Positions 15,300 through 23,353 of a DNA stretch of 64,000 nucleotides are shown piece after piece. The stretch spans positions 248,001 through 312,000 of the forward strand of contig NZ_CP021912.1 in NCBI RefSeq assembly GCF_003264115.1, given 5' to 3'. The stretch is from Erythrobacter sp. KY5 (GTDB lineage Bacteria; Pseudomonadota; Alphaproteobacteria; Sphingomonadales; Sphingomonadaceae). The position numbers were made by a program, and so were the translations under genes. Position 1 is the stretch's first letter. Every line of letters begins with the position of its first letter. Under the pieces are notes generated by a model that was given only the letters and a program-made list of their open reading frames with translations, was not told the origin of the DNA and did no database searches.

Positions 15300-16532
15300 A
15301 TGACCGACAGCGCAACCCAGACCAGGACGCCGGGCGCAGACCTGTTCGCCAAGTTCGACCCGATCATCCAGACGCGCGAGACACTTCTCGCAAGCGGGGT
15401 TGAAGATCCATTCAACCTCGTGATGGAGAAGGTGCTCTCGCCCACTCGCGCAATCTGCAACGGGCGCGATACGATCCTGCTCGGTACCTACAATTACATG
15501 GGCATGACCTTCGACCCCGACGTGCTTGACGCCGGGCGCGATGCGCTGACCGAGTTTGGAGCCGGTACCACCGGCAGCCGCGTCCTCAATGGCACATATC
15601 AGGGCCACAAGGAGTGCGAGGACGCGCTCAAGGAATTTTACGCGATGGACCACGCGATGGTCTTTTCAACCGGCTATCAGGCCAATCTCGGGATCATCTC
15701 GACCCTGGCTGGCAAGGGTGATTACATCGTCCTCGACATCGACAGCCATGCCTCGATTTACGATGGCTGTGCGATGGGCAACGCGGAAGTCGTGCCGTTC
15801 CGTCACAATGACATCGAAGCGATGGAAAAGCGCCTGAAGCGCATTCCTGAGGGCGCCGGCATTCTCGTCGTGCTCGAAGGCGTTTATTCCATGCTCGGAG
15901 ACGTCGCTCCGCTTAAGGAAATGGTCGCGATCGCCAAGAAGCACGGCGCGATGGTGCTGGTCGATGAGGCGCATTCGATGGGCTTCATCGGTGAGAACGG
16001 TCGCGGCGTCTGCGAGGAGCAGGGCGTCATCGACGATGTCGATTTCATCATCGGGACCTTCTCGAAAAGCGTCGGAACAGTCGGCGGGTTCTGCGTCTCC
16101 AATCATCCCAAGTTCGACATTCTACGGCTTGTCTGCCGCCCCTATGTCTTCACGGCCAGCCTCCCGCCGAGCGTGGTGGCGACCGCTGCGACATCGATCC
16201 GCAAGCTGATGCATGGCGCCAACAAGCGCGCTCATTTGTGGGAGAACTCAAAGCGCCTGCACGGGGGACTGACCGCGCTCGGTTTCGAGATCGGGACCAA
16301 AGAGCCACAAAGCGCGATTGTCGCGGTCATCATGCCCGACCTCGAGCGTGGCGCGGCCATGTGGGAGGCGCTCCTCAAGGAAGGCCTCTACGTCAATCTC
16401 GCCCGCCCGCCAGCAACGCCGGCCAACATGACGCTTCTGCGCTGTTCGCTGTGCGCAGAACATTCGTCTGAGGAGGTCGAAACGATCCTCTCAATGTTCG
16501 AGCGCGCGGGGAAGGCCGTGGGGATTATCTGA
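15300..16532 (+). CDS. spt: Serine palmitoyltransferase
   Basis: The 410-aa alpha-oxoamine synthase condenses serine with an acyl thioester to 3-ketosphinganine, the first sphingolipid step. Visible are NYMGMTFDPDV, FGAGTTGSRVLNGTYQGHKECE, the aromatic-stacking His in DIDSHASIYDG, LVDEAHSMGFIGENGRG (PLP Asp) and the PLP lysine in GTFSKSVGTVGGF, just as in Sphingomonas SPT. It is soluble, with no membrane anchor. The preceding ACP is its likely donor. Confidence 0.95.
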   Translation: MTDSATQTRTPGADLFAKFDPIIQTRETLLASGVEDPFNLVMEKVLSPTRAICNGRDTILLGTYNYMGMTFDPDVLDAGRDALTEFGAGTTGSRVLNGTYQGHKECEDALKEFYAMDHAMVFSTGYQANLGIISTLAGKGDYIVLDIDSHASIYDGCAMGNAEVVPFRHNDIEAMEKRLKRIPEGAGILVVLEGVYSMLGDVAPLKEMVAIAKKHGAMVLVDEAHSMGFIGENGRGVCEEQGVIDDVDFIIGTFSKSVGTVGGFCVSNHPKFDILRLVCRPYVFTASLPPSVVATAATSIRKLMHGANKRAHLWENSKRLHGGLTALGFEIGTKEPQSAIVAVIMPDLERGAAMWEALLKEGLYVNLARPPATPANMTLLRCSLCAEHSSEEVETILSMFERAGKAVGII

Positions 16533-16557
16533 CGATCCGCTGAAGGCTTGTCTGTTC

Positions 16558-17205
16558 TTACGCTTCCGTCTGGGCAGCCGAGGAGGAAACTGCGCACGGA
16601 TCCTCCTCCTCGCCATTTCCACCAAGCTGCGTGATCGCGATAAAGCCGCCGACCACGAGCAGCACGAACACTGTGGTTACGGTGCCCAGATATTCGTCGA
16701 TGATCCGTTTGATGGGTCGTCCGAAGATCTGGAAGAGCACCCCTACTGTTACGAAAATGAGCGCTCGCCCTGCAAGGCTCGCCAACAGAAACGGCAACAG
16801 GTCCATGCTCAGGAACCCGGCGGTGATCGTGAGCAGCTTGAACGGAACCGGCGTTGCCGCCGCGATCGTCACTGCATAGGCGCCGTATTCGTCGAAGGTG
16901 CACTTGGCTGCCGGCAGGCTGTCGATGAGGCCGATCATCGTCAGCAGCGGGACACCGACCGAGTCATACAAAAGATAGCCAATCGCGTAGCCGAACAGAC
17001 CGCCCGCAACCGATGCCAGTGTCGCGATGATCGAGAAGCGCAGAGCCTTTTTGGGCTCGGCAAGACACATCAAGCCGAGCAAGGGATGCGGTGGGATCGG
17101 GAAAAAGCTTGCTTCGATGAAGCAGAAGAAGGCCAGCCACCAAACCGCATGCGGATGCGCTGCCTTGTCCATCGTCCAGTTATAAAGAGCGCGCAGCCAA
17201 GCCAC
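16558..17205 (-). CDS. YqaA-type membrane protein (VTT/SNARE-associated, DedA superfamily)
   Basis: The C-terminal part of the reading frame is an integral membrane protein with a PHAVWWLAFFCFIEASFFPIPPHPLLG opening. It carries the superfamily motif GGLFGYAIGYLLYDSVG and further helices to the acidic tail GGNGEEEDP. GTG 17205 (MAWLRALYNWT...) is taken as start because homologues begin there; an ATG lies at 17172, and a longer frame reaches 17271. Some DedA-superfamily members flip lipids, but no specific function is known here. It converges with spt. Confidence 0.82.
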   Translation of the reverse strand: MAWLRALYNWTMDKAAHPHAVWWLAFFCFIEASFFPIPPHPLLGLMCLAEPKKALRFSIIATLASVAGGLFGYAIGYLLYDSVGVPLLTMIGLIDSLPAAKCTFDEYGAYAVTIAAATPVPFKLLTITAGFLSMDLLPFLLASLAGRALIFVTVGVLFQIFGRPIKRIIDEYLGTVTTVFVLLVVGGFIAITQLGGNGEEEDPCAVSSSAAQTEA

Positions 17206-17275
17206 TAAAGCAAGTCCCCATCTGATTGATGGCGCGGGCGTTAAGGCACAGATCACCACCGTGCAACTCAAATTG

Positions 17276-17328
17276 ATCTAACCTATTTGGTTATTTCTCT
17301 TGACATCGTCACGCTCTTTGGTTAGATA
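17276..17328 (+). promoter_or_regulatory. Consensus-like sigma-70 promoter with inverted repeat ahead of the GTA relic
   Basis: TTGACA (17300-17305) is separated by 17 bp from TAGATA (17323-17328), a near-consensus vegetative promoter. ATCTAACC (17276-17283) and GGTTAGAT (17320-17327) are perfect inverted 8-bp elements. The right one covers the -10 box, and TTTGGTTA is also repeated directly (17286 and 17317). This suggests a regulated promoter for the terminase genes starting at 17442. Confidence 0.6.
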
Positions 17329-17441
17329 GGTGCAGGATCAAAAATCTGTGATTCGCTTCCGGGCCAACCGGGACGCGCAGCTGGCGGCTCTTTCACTGGA
17401 AAGGGTCGCTTTTTCTTTTCCGGTAATTCGAAAGGCTGATC

Positions 17442-17915
17442 ATGGCTTCGATCCGCAAACGCACCAAGATCAAATCTTCACTCAAACAGGGAGAGAAGTC
17501 TGGCCTCAACCGCCATTGGAGAGGGCTGTTTCTCGACTATCTTGCAGAAAGCTCGAATGTCAGCCTCTCGGCCAGAAATGCCGGGATCAGCACGAGCCGG
17601 GCCTACAAGGTTCGCCGTGCGGAACCTGAATTCGCCCGCCTGTGGCTCGATGCTCTTTACGAAGGCTATCTGCACCTTGAGATGGAGGTTCTGCGGCGCC
17701 TGCGCGAAGGCGATCAGCAAACCAGAGACAGCGACAAATACGACTTCGCCAATGCGATCCGCCTGCTCGCCGCTCACCGCGACAATGCGGTCAGGGCGCA
17801 GGCCTCTCATCGCAATGTCAGCGCGGCACAGGTGCGCGCCTCCATCGACCGTAAGGTGCAGGCTATTCGCGAGCAGGTCATGAAGGAGAAGGACCGAAAA
17901 GGTGATGTCGCGTGA
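17442..17915 (+). CDS. GTA/phage terminase small subunit-like protein
   Basis: The 157-aa basic protein contains a helix-turn-helix (NVSLSARNAGISTSRAYKVRR, about residues 34-54) and a long helical C-terminus. It overlaps the large-terminase start by 4 bp (GTGA). Position, size and motif fit the first gene (TerS) of alphaproteobacterial gene-transfer-agent clusters. It binds DNA and feeds it to the large terminase in GTA or phage packaging. It appears intact although the genes it serves have been deleted. Confidence 0.75.
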   Translation: MASIRKRTKIKSSLKQGEKSGLNRHWRGLFLDYLAESSNVSLSARNAGISTSRAYKVRRAEPEFARLWLDALYEGYLHLEMEVLRRLREGDQQTRDSDKYDFANAIRLLAAHRDNAVRAQASHRNVSAAQVRASIDRKVQAIREQVMKEKDRKGDVA

Positions 17916-18415
17916 CCAGCGAGCTCGACTGGATCGCGATGCACGACGACACGGTCGCGCGGCAATTGGCAGCGGCGCTCGATCAAGAGGAGCGCAACGA
18001 GTTCGACTACCACTGGGCCATGATCGCAAGGGCGGCTCAACTGCCACCGGACGGCGACTGGCGCGTCTGGCTGATCATGGCCGGGCGCGGTTTCGGAAAG
18101 ACCAGAGCAGGCGCTGAATGGGTCAGGACCATTGCCGAAAGCCACAGCGAGGCGCGCATCGCACTTGTTTCGTCATCGCTTGCGGAAGCGCGAGCGGTCA
18201 TGGTCGAAGGGGAAAGCGGTCTCCTCGCCTGTTCGCCGCCAGACCGACGCCCCCAGTTCGAACCATCCCTGCGCCGCGTACGATTTCCCAATGGGGCCGA
18301 GGCGCATCTTTATTCTGCTGCCGAACCGGAAAGCCTGCGCGGTCCGCAATTCAGCCACGCGTTCCGGGCAGGCCCAAAAGGAGTTTTTCTTGAATCAGGC
18401 CTTGTGCGTGCTTGA
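17912..18415 (+). pseudogene. Truncated GTA large terminase (TerL), N-terminal ATPase fragment
   Basis: The frame encodes 167 aa where full GTA TerL proteins have about 420-450. Walker A is intact (MAGRGFGKTRAGAEW, about residues 56-70), followed by VSSSLAEARAVMVEGESGLL and PNGAEAHLYSAAEPESLRGPQFSHA. Similarity stops near 18360, just before the expected Walker B. The last 17 residues are read from DNA of a different GTA gene in the wrong frame. Walker B and the nuclease domain are absent, so it cannot package DNA. Confidence 0.85.
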
Positions 18416-18767
18416 TGCGCTGGTGCCACGCGCGGTCCAGCAGCAGACGAACGCGCCTCCCCAAACCCCGGAAGAAGGTTCATGTTTCCTGATCGGATCG
18501 GACCCCACTGGAGACTGGGCAGGAAGAACGAATGAGATTGCAATCTGGATCGGAGGATCATGGCAGTACCTCTCGCCACAAGCGGGCATGCAAGTCTTTG
18601 ATCGTGGATCAATGAGCCTATTGCACTACAATTCAGGTTGGAACGCGGCGCCGGAGCCAGCCATCCCAACAGGGGGGGCGACAGTCGATACAGAGGCTCG
18701 CGCAGCCATTAGCGATCTGGTTGAAGCGCTTCGAATGATTGGAGTTTTCGCGACCAGTCCAGCCTAG
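18364..18767 (+). pseudogene. 5'-truncated DUF2793 (GTA distal gene) fragment fused after TerL
   Basis: In the frame that runs 18132-18767, residues after 18364 match DUF2793. The family start motif GQAQKEFFLNQAL is followed by LVPRAVQQQTNAPPQTPEEGSCFLIGSDPTGDWAG, IAIWIGGSWQYLSPQAGMQVFD and a C-terminal DLVEALRMIGVF. DUF2793 genes close GTA clusters, far downstream of terminase. The upstream residues of this frame are an out-of-frame reading of TerL DNA, so no proper start exists. The fragment marks the far side of the deletion. Confidence 0.8.
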
Positions 18768-18946
18768 TGCGTCTGTGAGTGTTTATCGGTTGCTGATGCA
18801 CTCATTTGAGAATTGCACATTTTGCAGCAAAGCCCCCCAATAGCGGCATTCTTGCAACACTTATGCGGCATTGATCGCTTGCTACTCAACTGTGGAGAAG
18901 ATAGAGATAATGGGCGCCTCAGACTTATAAGAAGGGGAATTCTAGA

Positions 18947-20086
18947 ATGCGTAAATTAGTCATCGGCTTGGCGATGGCTTCGACCGCACTCACCGCGCCC
19001 GCCATGGCCCGCGAAGGCCAATGGTACGTACAGGGCGATGCCGGTGTGATGCTCGTCGAAGACACCACATTTGATGTAGACGGCAGCCGCGGCGACGCCG
19101 TCGCTGACCACGACCTCGGAGGAGACTTCGGTGCGCTGGTCGGTTACGACTTCGGTGCATTCCGTCTCGAAGCAGAGGTTAGCTACAAAGAAGCTGAACT
19201 CGACGAAATCGCTGCTGGCACGGAAGGCCTCGCGCTGAACCCGTCGGCTCAGGGTGGGTTCAACCGCTTCTTCGACGTTCGTGACGCACTTGGCGAAACG
19301 AATGCCCTTAGCTTCATGATCAATGGCCTGTTCGATTTCGGTTCGGACGACGGCATTCAGGGCTTTGCCGGTGCTGGTGTCGGTGTTGCTCGTGTTGATC
19401 TTGATGGTCGCGTGAACACCAACGGTCCTGGTATCTATGACGATTCGGACACTGGCCTTGCGTGGCAGCTGCTCGCAGGTGTGCGTGCGCCGCTAAGCGA
19501 TAACTGGGATGTCGGCCTGAAGTATCGTTACTTCAACGCTGAAAGCGTGAGCATCATTGATCCGCTTGGTCGTCCGCTCGAAGGCGATGTGAACTCGCAC
19601 TCAATCTTGGGTACGTTCACTTACAACTTCGGTGGTGAAGCACCGCCTCCGCCACCACCGCCGCCGCCTCCGCCTCCGCCGCCGCCTCCACCTCCGCCGC
19701 CACCACCGCCGCCACCACCGCCACCGCCGCCACCGTGTAATACTGGTCCGTACATCGTCTTCTTTGACTTTGATGAATCGGTCATCACAGCTGACGCTGC
19801 GACCATTCTGGACAACGCGGTTACAGCATACGCGAACTGCGGCACTGCTGCGGTCATGCTCGCCGGTCACACCGACCGTTCGGGTAGCGTGACCTACAAC
19901 ATGGGTCTGGCTGAGCGTCGCAACGCATCTGTCCGGTCTTACCTGACGGGTCGCGGTATTCCGGACGGTCGTATCAGCAGCGAAGCATTCGGCGAATCGC
20001 AGCCGCGTGTTCCGACCGCTGACGGTGTTCGCGAACTTCAGAACCGTCGCGTTGAAGTTACCTACGGTCCGGGTTCGGGCATGTAA
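18947..20086 (+). CDS. OmpA-family outer membrane protein with 31-proline linker
   Basis: The 379-aa protein has a signal peptide (MRKLVIGLAMASTALTAPAMA, cleavage after residue 21). An eight-strand-type beta barrel follows at about 22-228, then a run of 31 prolines (233-263), then an OmpA peptidoglycan-binding domain. That domain has YIVFFDFDES, LAGHTDRSGSVTYNMGLAERR and the Asp/Arg ligand region NRRVEV. It tethers the outer membrane to peptidoglycan. The start has an AAGGGGAATTCTAG leader. A strong terminator follows 28 bp after the stop. Confidence 0.95.
   Translation: MRKLVIGLAMASTALTAPAMAREGQWYVQGDAGVMLVEDTTFDVDGSRGDAVADHDLGGDFGALVGYDFGAFRLEAEVSYKEAELDEIAAGTEGLALNPSAQGGFNRFFDVRDALGETNALSFMINGLFDFGSDDGIQGFAGAGVGVARVDLDGRVNTNGPGIYDDSDTGLAWQLLAGVRAPLSDNWDVGLKYRYFNAESVSIIDPLGRPLEGDVNSHSILGTFTYNFGGEAPPPPPPPPPPPPPPPPPPPPPPPPPPPPPPPCNTGPYIVFFDFDESVITADAATILDNAVTAYANCGTAAVMLAGHTDRSGSVTYNMGLAERRNASVRSYLTGRGIPDGRISSEAFGESQPRVPTADGVRELQNRRVEVTYGPGSGM
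19643..19735 (+). repeat. CCN proline-codon microsatellite in ompA
   Basis: The tract is 93 bp of uninterrupted proline codons (CCG, CCT and CCA mixed) coding for 31 prolines between the barrel and the OmpA domain. Such in-frame triplet tracts can change length by slippage without disturbing the frame, altering the reach of the periplasmic linker. Confidence 0.9.
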
Positions 20087-20114
20087 GGTTTGGCTTCAGC
20101 CGCAATGTAAAGTA

Positions 20115-20141
20115 GGGGCCGGAGAAATCCGGCCCCTTTCT
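20115..20141 (+). terminator. Rho-independent terminator after ompA
   Basis: GGGGCCGG (20115-20122), a 6-nt loop and CCGGCCCC (20129-20136) form a perfect 8-bp GC stem followed by TTTCTTTTT. It closes ompA and lies between ompA and the convergent queC. Confidence 0.9.
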
Positions 20142-20196
20142 TTTTGGCTAGGTGATCGCCGCCTGGGCCGCAGATGAGGCGCGCGAGAAACTGCGA

Positions 20197-20895
20197 TCAG
20201 CTGGCGTAAGGAGTCGTGTCAGTAAGGCCGGCTTCTTCAAAGCCCTTCCTTCGAAGCCGACAAGAATCGCAAAGGCCGCAGGCCACTCCCTCCGAAGTTG
20301 GATCATAGCAGGACCAGCTCCACGAAGGATCAAGACCAAGCCTTGAACACTGGCGCGCAATATCCGCCTTTGTCATGTGCTGAAGCGGTGCATGGATCGA
20401 GAAGGGTTTCCCTTCGACTCCAGCCTTTGTGCCCAATCGCGCTGTTTCCGCGAAACTGGCGATGAACTCCGTTCTGCAATCCGGATATCCCGAGTAATCA
20501 AGCGCGTTCACGCCAATAAAGATATCGCTGGCACCCGCTGCTTCTGCACAAGCTGTCGTCAGCGCCAAGAACACAAGATTTCGCGCAGGTACATAGGTGA
20601 CAGGGATATCATCGCCGACCCCGTCCTTTGGCACATCGATCTCATCAGTCAGTGCAGATCCGCCAAATGCGGTCAGATCGAGAGCAAGTTCTGTCTGGCT
20701 GCTAAGCTCAAGCTTTTCGGCGATCGCCCTCGCTGCTGCCAGTTCACGCCGATGACGCTGCCCGTAGTCAATCGTCAAAGCGTGTACAGCGAATCCTTCT
20801 TCAAGAGCGATCGCGGCACTGACCATCGAGTCGAGACCGCCCGACAGCAGAACCACGGCCTTAGCTCGACCGCCTTGGGTTTCTTGATTTGTCAT
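20197..20895 (-). CDS. queC: 7-cyano-7-deazaguanine synthase
   Basis: The 232-aa PP-loop enzyme converts 7-carboxy-7-deazaguanine and ammonia to preQ0 using ATP, in the queuosine pathway. The PP-loop SGGLDSMVSA is near residue 18. YVPARNLVFLALT and GVNALDYSGYPDCR follow. The zinc-binding cysteines are C.DPTSEGVACGLCDSCRLR at the end. It functions upstream of the queuosine whose tRNA(Asp) form is glutamylated by GluQRS at the start of this window. Confidence 0.96.
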   Translation of the reverse strand: MTNQETQGGRAKAVVLLSGGLDSMVSAAIALEEGFAVHALTIDYGQRHRRELAAARAIAEKLELSSQTELALDLTAFGGSALTDEIDVPKDGVGDDIPVTYVPARNLVFLALTTACAEAAGASDIFIGVNALDYSGYPDCRTEFIASFAETARLGTKAGVEGKPFSIHAPLQHMTKADIARQCSRLGLDPSWSWSCYDPTSEGVACGLCDSCRLRRKGFEEAGLTDTTPYAS

Positions 20896-20951
20896 TTGAG
20901 CGAACTAGCGGACATTGTCGATTTATCAATCCACTCCGCCGCCCTTGCGCA

Positions 20952-21365
20952 TTAGCAATTGCCGGTACGTCGGGCTTCCGCGACAAATTGGAACGGGAGG
21001 CCAGATGCGATCCCCTGACTCTCAATCTGGACAAGCGCGCCAGATTCCTTGCGGATGTTGGTGCGGCCGTATCCGTCGCCAGGACAGGTATATTGTACCG
21101 TCACCTTGTTCGCACCATCCTCTACGACAAACCGACTGCATCCGCTTGTCATATGACGCAATTGGATGAGCTCCTCACCGGTCCTAACGCACACCTTGCG
21201 ATCTGCCGATCCGTCACGGTGCTTGATGGTCCATTCGCCTTTTGCGAGGCCGGTGAGCATAGAAAGGCTGTCCGATTGCGCAGCAGCCGGAACGGTGAGG
21301 CCCAAGACCATGATGCCCAGGGCCGCGAAAATGCCGATTGGCGAAAGTGGAACACGCTCAGTCAT
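20952..21365 (-). CDS. DUF3617 exported protein
   Basis: From ATG 21365 the product is 137 aa, with a hydrophobic signal segment (GIFAALGIMVLGLTVPAAAQ). A DUF3617-type domain follows: GEWTIKHRDGSADRKVCVRTGEELIQLRH, GCSRFVVED, VQYTCPGDGYGRTNIRKES. There are four cysteines in the mature part. These periplasmic proteins are widespread in sphingomonads and their function is unknown. It lies between queC and hslO, all leftward. Confidence 0.85.
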   Translation of the reverse strand: MTERVPLSPIGIFAALGIMVLGLTVPAAAQSDSLSMLTGLAKGEWTIKHRDGSADRKVCVRTGEELIQLRHMTSGCSRFVVEDGANKVTVQYTCPGDGYGRTNIRKESGALVQIESQGIASGLPFQFVAEARRTGNC

Positions 21366-21450
21366 GTGGGCGTCCTTGCGAGATAGCATGAATTTCACTT
21401 GTCTAAATTAGTCGAAGCACGATGAGCCGTTTCTGAACAGCGGCAGGTCG

Positions 21451-22347
21451 TTATACAGACAGCTCGAATTTCTTCGCACAGAAGGCGCAGTCAACCACGA
21501 TGAGCCCTTGCTCATCACGCATTTCCTCACGTTCCGCCTCAGGGAAACGCGCGATCACGGAGTTGTAATATTCAGCGTTGCAGCGACAACCTCGTGAAAT
21601 ATGGGGGCCTGGCTGGATTCTGATCTCTGGCTCTTCGTGAAACAAGCGCCATGCGATGCCTTCCAGCGACAAGTCCGGGTCCAGCAGTTCTTCGTGACTG
21701 ATCGTGCCGGCCAGGGCGACAATGTGCTCCCAGTCGGGGTGATCCATCCGAACGTGGAGACGTTCCCGGCCCTCTTCCCCGTCTGCCAAATGCTGGAGAA
21801 GGATCCCCGCAGCAACTCGCCCGGTGGAGGCAGACTTGCTGGCAATCCTGATAAGCGTGGGAATCTGCTCAGACTGAGTGAAGTAATTCTCACATGCCTG
21901 TGCCAAATTGTCTCCCTCAAGCGGGACGATCCCTTGGTACCTTTGCCCCTGACCCGTCTCGAATGTGATGGCCAGATAGCCTTCCCCGAAGAGAGCGCTG
22001 AGAGATGGATTGGCCCCAAGCTGAGACAAGCGTGGGCTGTCAAAATCCGCATATCCGCGAAGCTCTCCTCCACGGTAGTCGCAAACCAATAGCGAGACGG
22101 CACCATCCTTCGTCTGCGCCTGCATCGTCAGCTGCGCGTCGGAACCATCTGCCTTGAGCAAACCTCCCATCAAAGCGCCAAGCACCAGAGCCTCTCCCAA
22201 GAGGTGGGTGATAGGGGGCGGATAATCGTGCGCAGCGAGCACTTTATCAATAACGCTATCAAGCCGCACCACCCTCGCGCGCGCATTTCGCGATGGCAAG
22301 GTAAAGCCGAGCAACTTGTCGGCAAAGGTTTCAGGTTGGTTCTGCAT
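21451..22347 (-). CDS. hslO: Redox-regulated chaperone Hsp33
   Basis: From ATG 22347 (MQNQPETFADKLLGF) the protein has 298 aa; an in-frame ATG at 22356 is an alternative. The N-terminal Hsp33 domain includes GEALVLGALMGGLLK and YADFD. The C-terminal redox zinc switch keeps all four cysteines (RGCRCNAEY and DCAFCAKKF). Oxidation releases zinc and activates holdase activity. It is third in the conserved argD-argF-hslO order. A longer frame reaching into argF is not supported by family similarity. Confidence 0.93.
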   Translation of the reverse strand: MQNQPETFADKLLGFTLPSRNARARVVRLDSVIDKVLAAHDYPPPITHLLGEALVLGALMGGLLKADGSDAQLTMQAQTKDGAVSLLVCDYRGGELRGYADFDSPRLSQLGANPSLSALFGEGYLAITFETGQGQRYQGIVPLEGDNLAQACENYFTQSEQIPTLIRIASKSASTGRVAAGILLQHLADGEEGRERLHVRMDHPDWEHIVALAGTISHEELLDPDLSLEGIAWRLFHEEPEIRIQPGPHISRGCRCNAEYYNSVIARFPEAEREEMRDEQGLIVVDCAFCAKKFELSV

Positions 22348-22414
22348 TGCGAGCATATGGTGGTTGATGTGTCTGCCTTGAAGGCCCCATGCCGGGATCT
22401 TCGGCCCGTTAGCT

Positions 22415-23353
22415 TCAGGGCAGCAGGCCAAAACTCCAGAGCAACACCGACTTTTGCGCATGGATACGGTTTTCAGCTTCATCGAAGACGATGGACTGAG
22501 AGCTTTCGAAGACGTCTTCGCTAACCTCGTCGCCCACATGAGCCGGCAGACAATGCAGGAAAACCGCGTCTGGCTTTGCATGTGCCATCAGGTCGGCGTT
22601 GACCTGAAACGAGATCATCGCCTGACGCTTTTCCTCTGCGTCTGCCTGCCCCATGGAAATCCAGGTGTCGGTGACGATCACATCGGCACCATTGGCAGCT
22701 TGCTCGGCGTCATGTATCAAGGTGACAGTCGCACCACCCCTGCGCGCGGCTTCGACGAATTCCTGCTTCGGCTCGTAGCCCTGCGGTGTTGCCGCTCTTA
22801 CGTTGAATTTAAGCAATCCAGCTGCCTCGAGGATAGAGTGCAACACGTTGTTGCCGTCCCCGAACCAGGCGACTTCCAGGCCCGGAAGTGGCTTCTTATG
22901 CTCGATTATGGTCAAGAGGTCGGCCACAATCTGGCAAGGGTGTGACCGGTCAGTCAGGCCGTTGATAACCGGTACGCTCGCATGGCGGGCCATCTCCTCG
23001 ATCTTTGCATGATCGTCGGTGCGCAGCATGATCGCATCAACCATCCGGCTGAGCACCCTCGCCGTGTCTGCTATGGTTTCGCCTCTGCCCAGTTGGCTCG
23101 ATCCCGCCTCGAGGATCAGCACGCTTCCCCCAAGCTGACGCATGGCCATGTCAAAACTGACACGGGTTCGAGTTGAGTTTTTCTCGAACACAAGCGCCAA
23201 TACCCGGCCTTCGAGCGGGCGGTCGGTATCCGCCCTGCCCTTCGGCCACTCACGTCGCGCTTCCTTGCGGTCGAGCGCGTCAGCGATCATCGCAGCAATT
23301 GCATCAGCTCCGGCATCGCCAAGGTCGAGAAAATGCCGGGGCTGAGCCATCAT
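22415..23353 (-). CDS. argF: Ornithine carbamoyltransferase
   Basis: The 312-aa cytosolic enzyme makes citrulline from ornithine and carbamoyl phosphate. The carbamoyl-phosphate loop is [12 protein letters not shown] near residue 59. The rest of the family pattern is visible in [41 protein letters not shown] and the ornithine loop [11 protein letters not shown] near 271. Its start overlaps the argD stop by 4 bp. Confidence 0.96.
   Translation of the reverse strand: MMAQPRHFLDLGDAGADAIAAMIADALDRKEARREWPKGRADTDRPLEGRVLALVFEKNSTRTRVSFDMAMRQLGGSVLILEAGSSQLGRGETIADTARVLSRMVDAIMLRTDDHAKIEEMARHASVPVINGLTDRSHPCQIVADLLTIIEHKKPLPGLEVAWFGDGNNVLHSILEAAGLLKFNVRAATPQGYEPKQEFVEAARRGGATVTLIHDAEQAANGADVIVTDTWISMGQADAEEKRQAMISFQVNADLMAHAKPDAVFLHCLPAHVGDEVSEDVFESSQSIVFDEAENRIHAQKSVLLWSFGLLP

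Noticed and set aside
17330..17629. GTG-started 99-aa plus-strand frame at the GTA promoter.
   Set aside because: It overlaps the TerS-like gene in another frame and shows no coding pattern after 17442.
17912..18767. A functional phage or GTA packaging operon.
   Set aside because: TerL stops before Walker B, lacks the nuclease domain, and no portal, capsid or tail genes follow.
19601..19870. Minus-strand frames encoding poly-glycine or poly-arginine opposite ompA.
   Set aside because: They are the antisense reading of the proline-codon tract and have no independent support.
22348..22581. N-terminal extension of Hsp33 into argF.
   Set aside because: The extra 78 residues are the argF region read in another frame; Hsp33 similarity begins at MQNQPETFADK.
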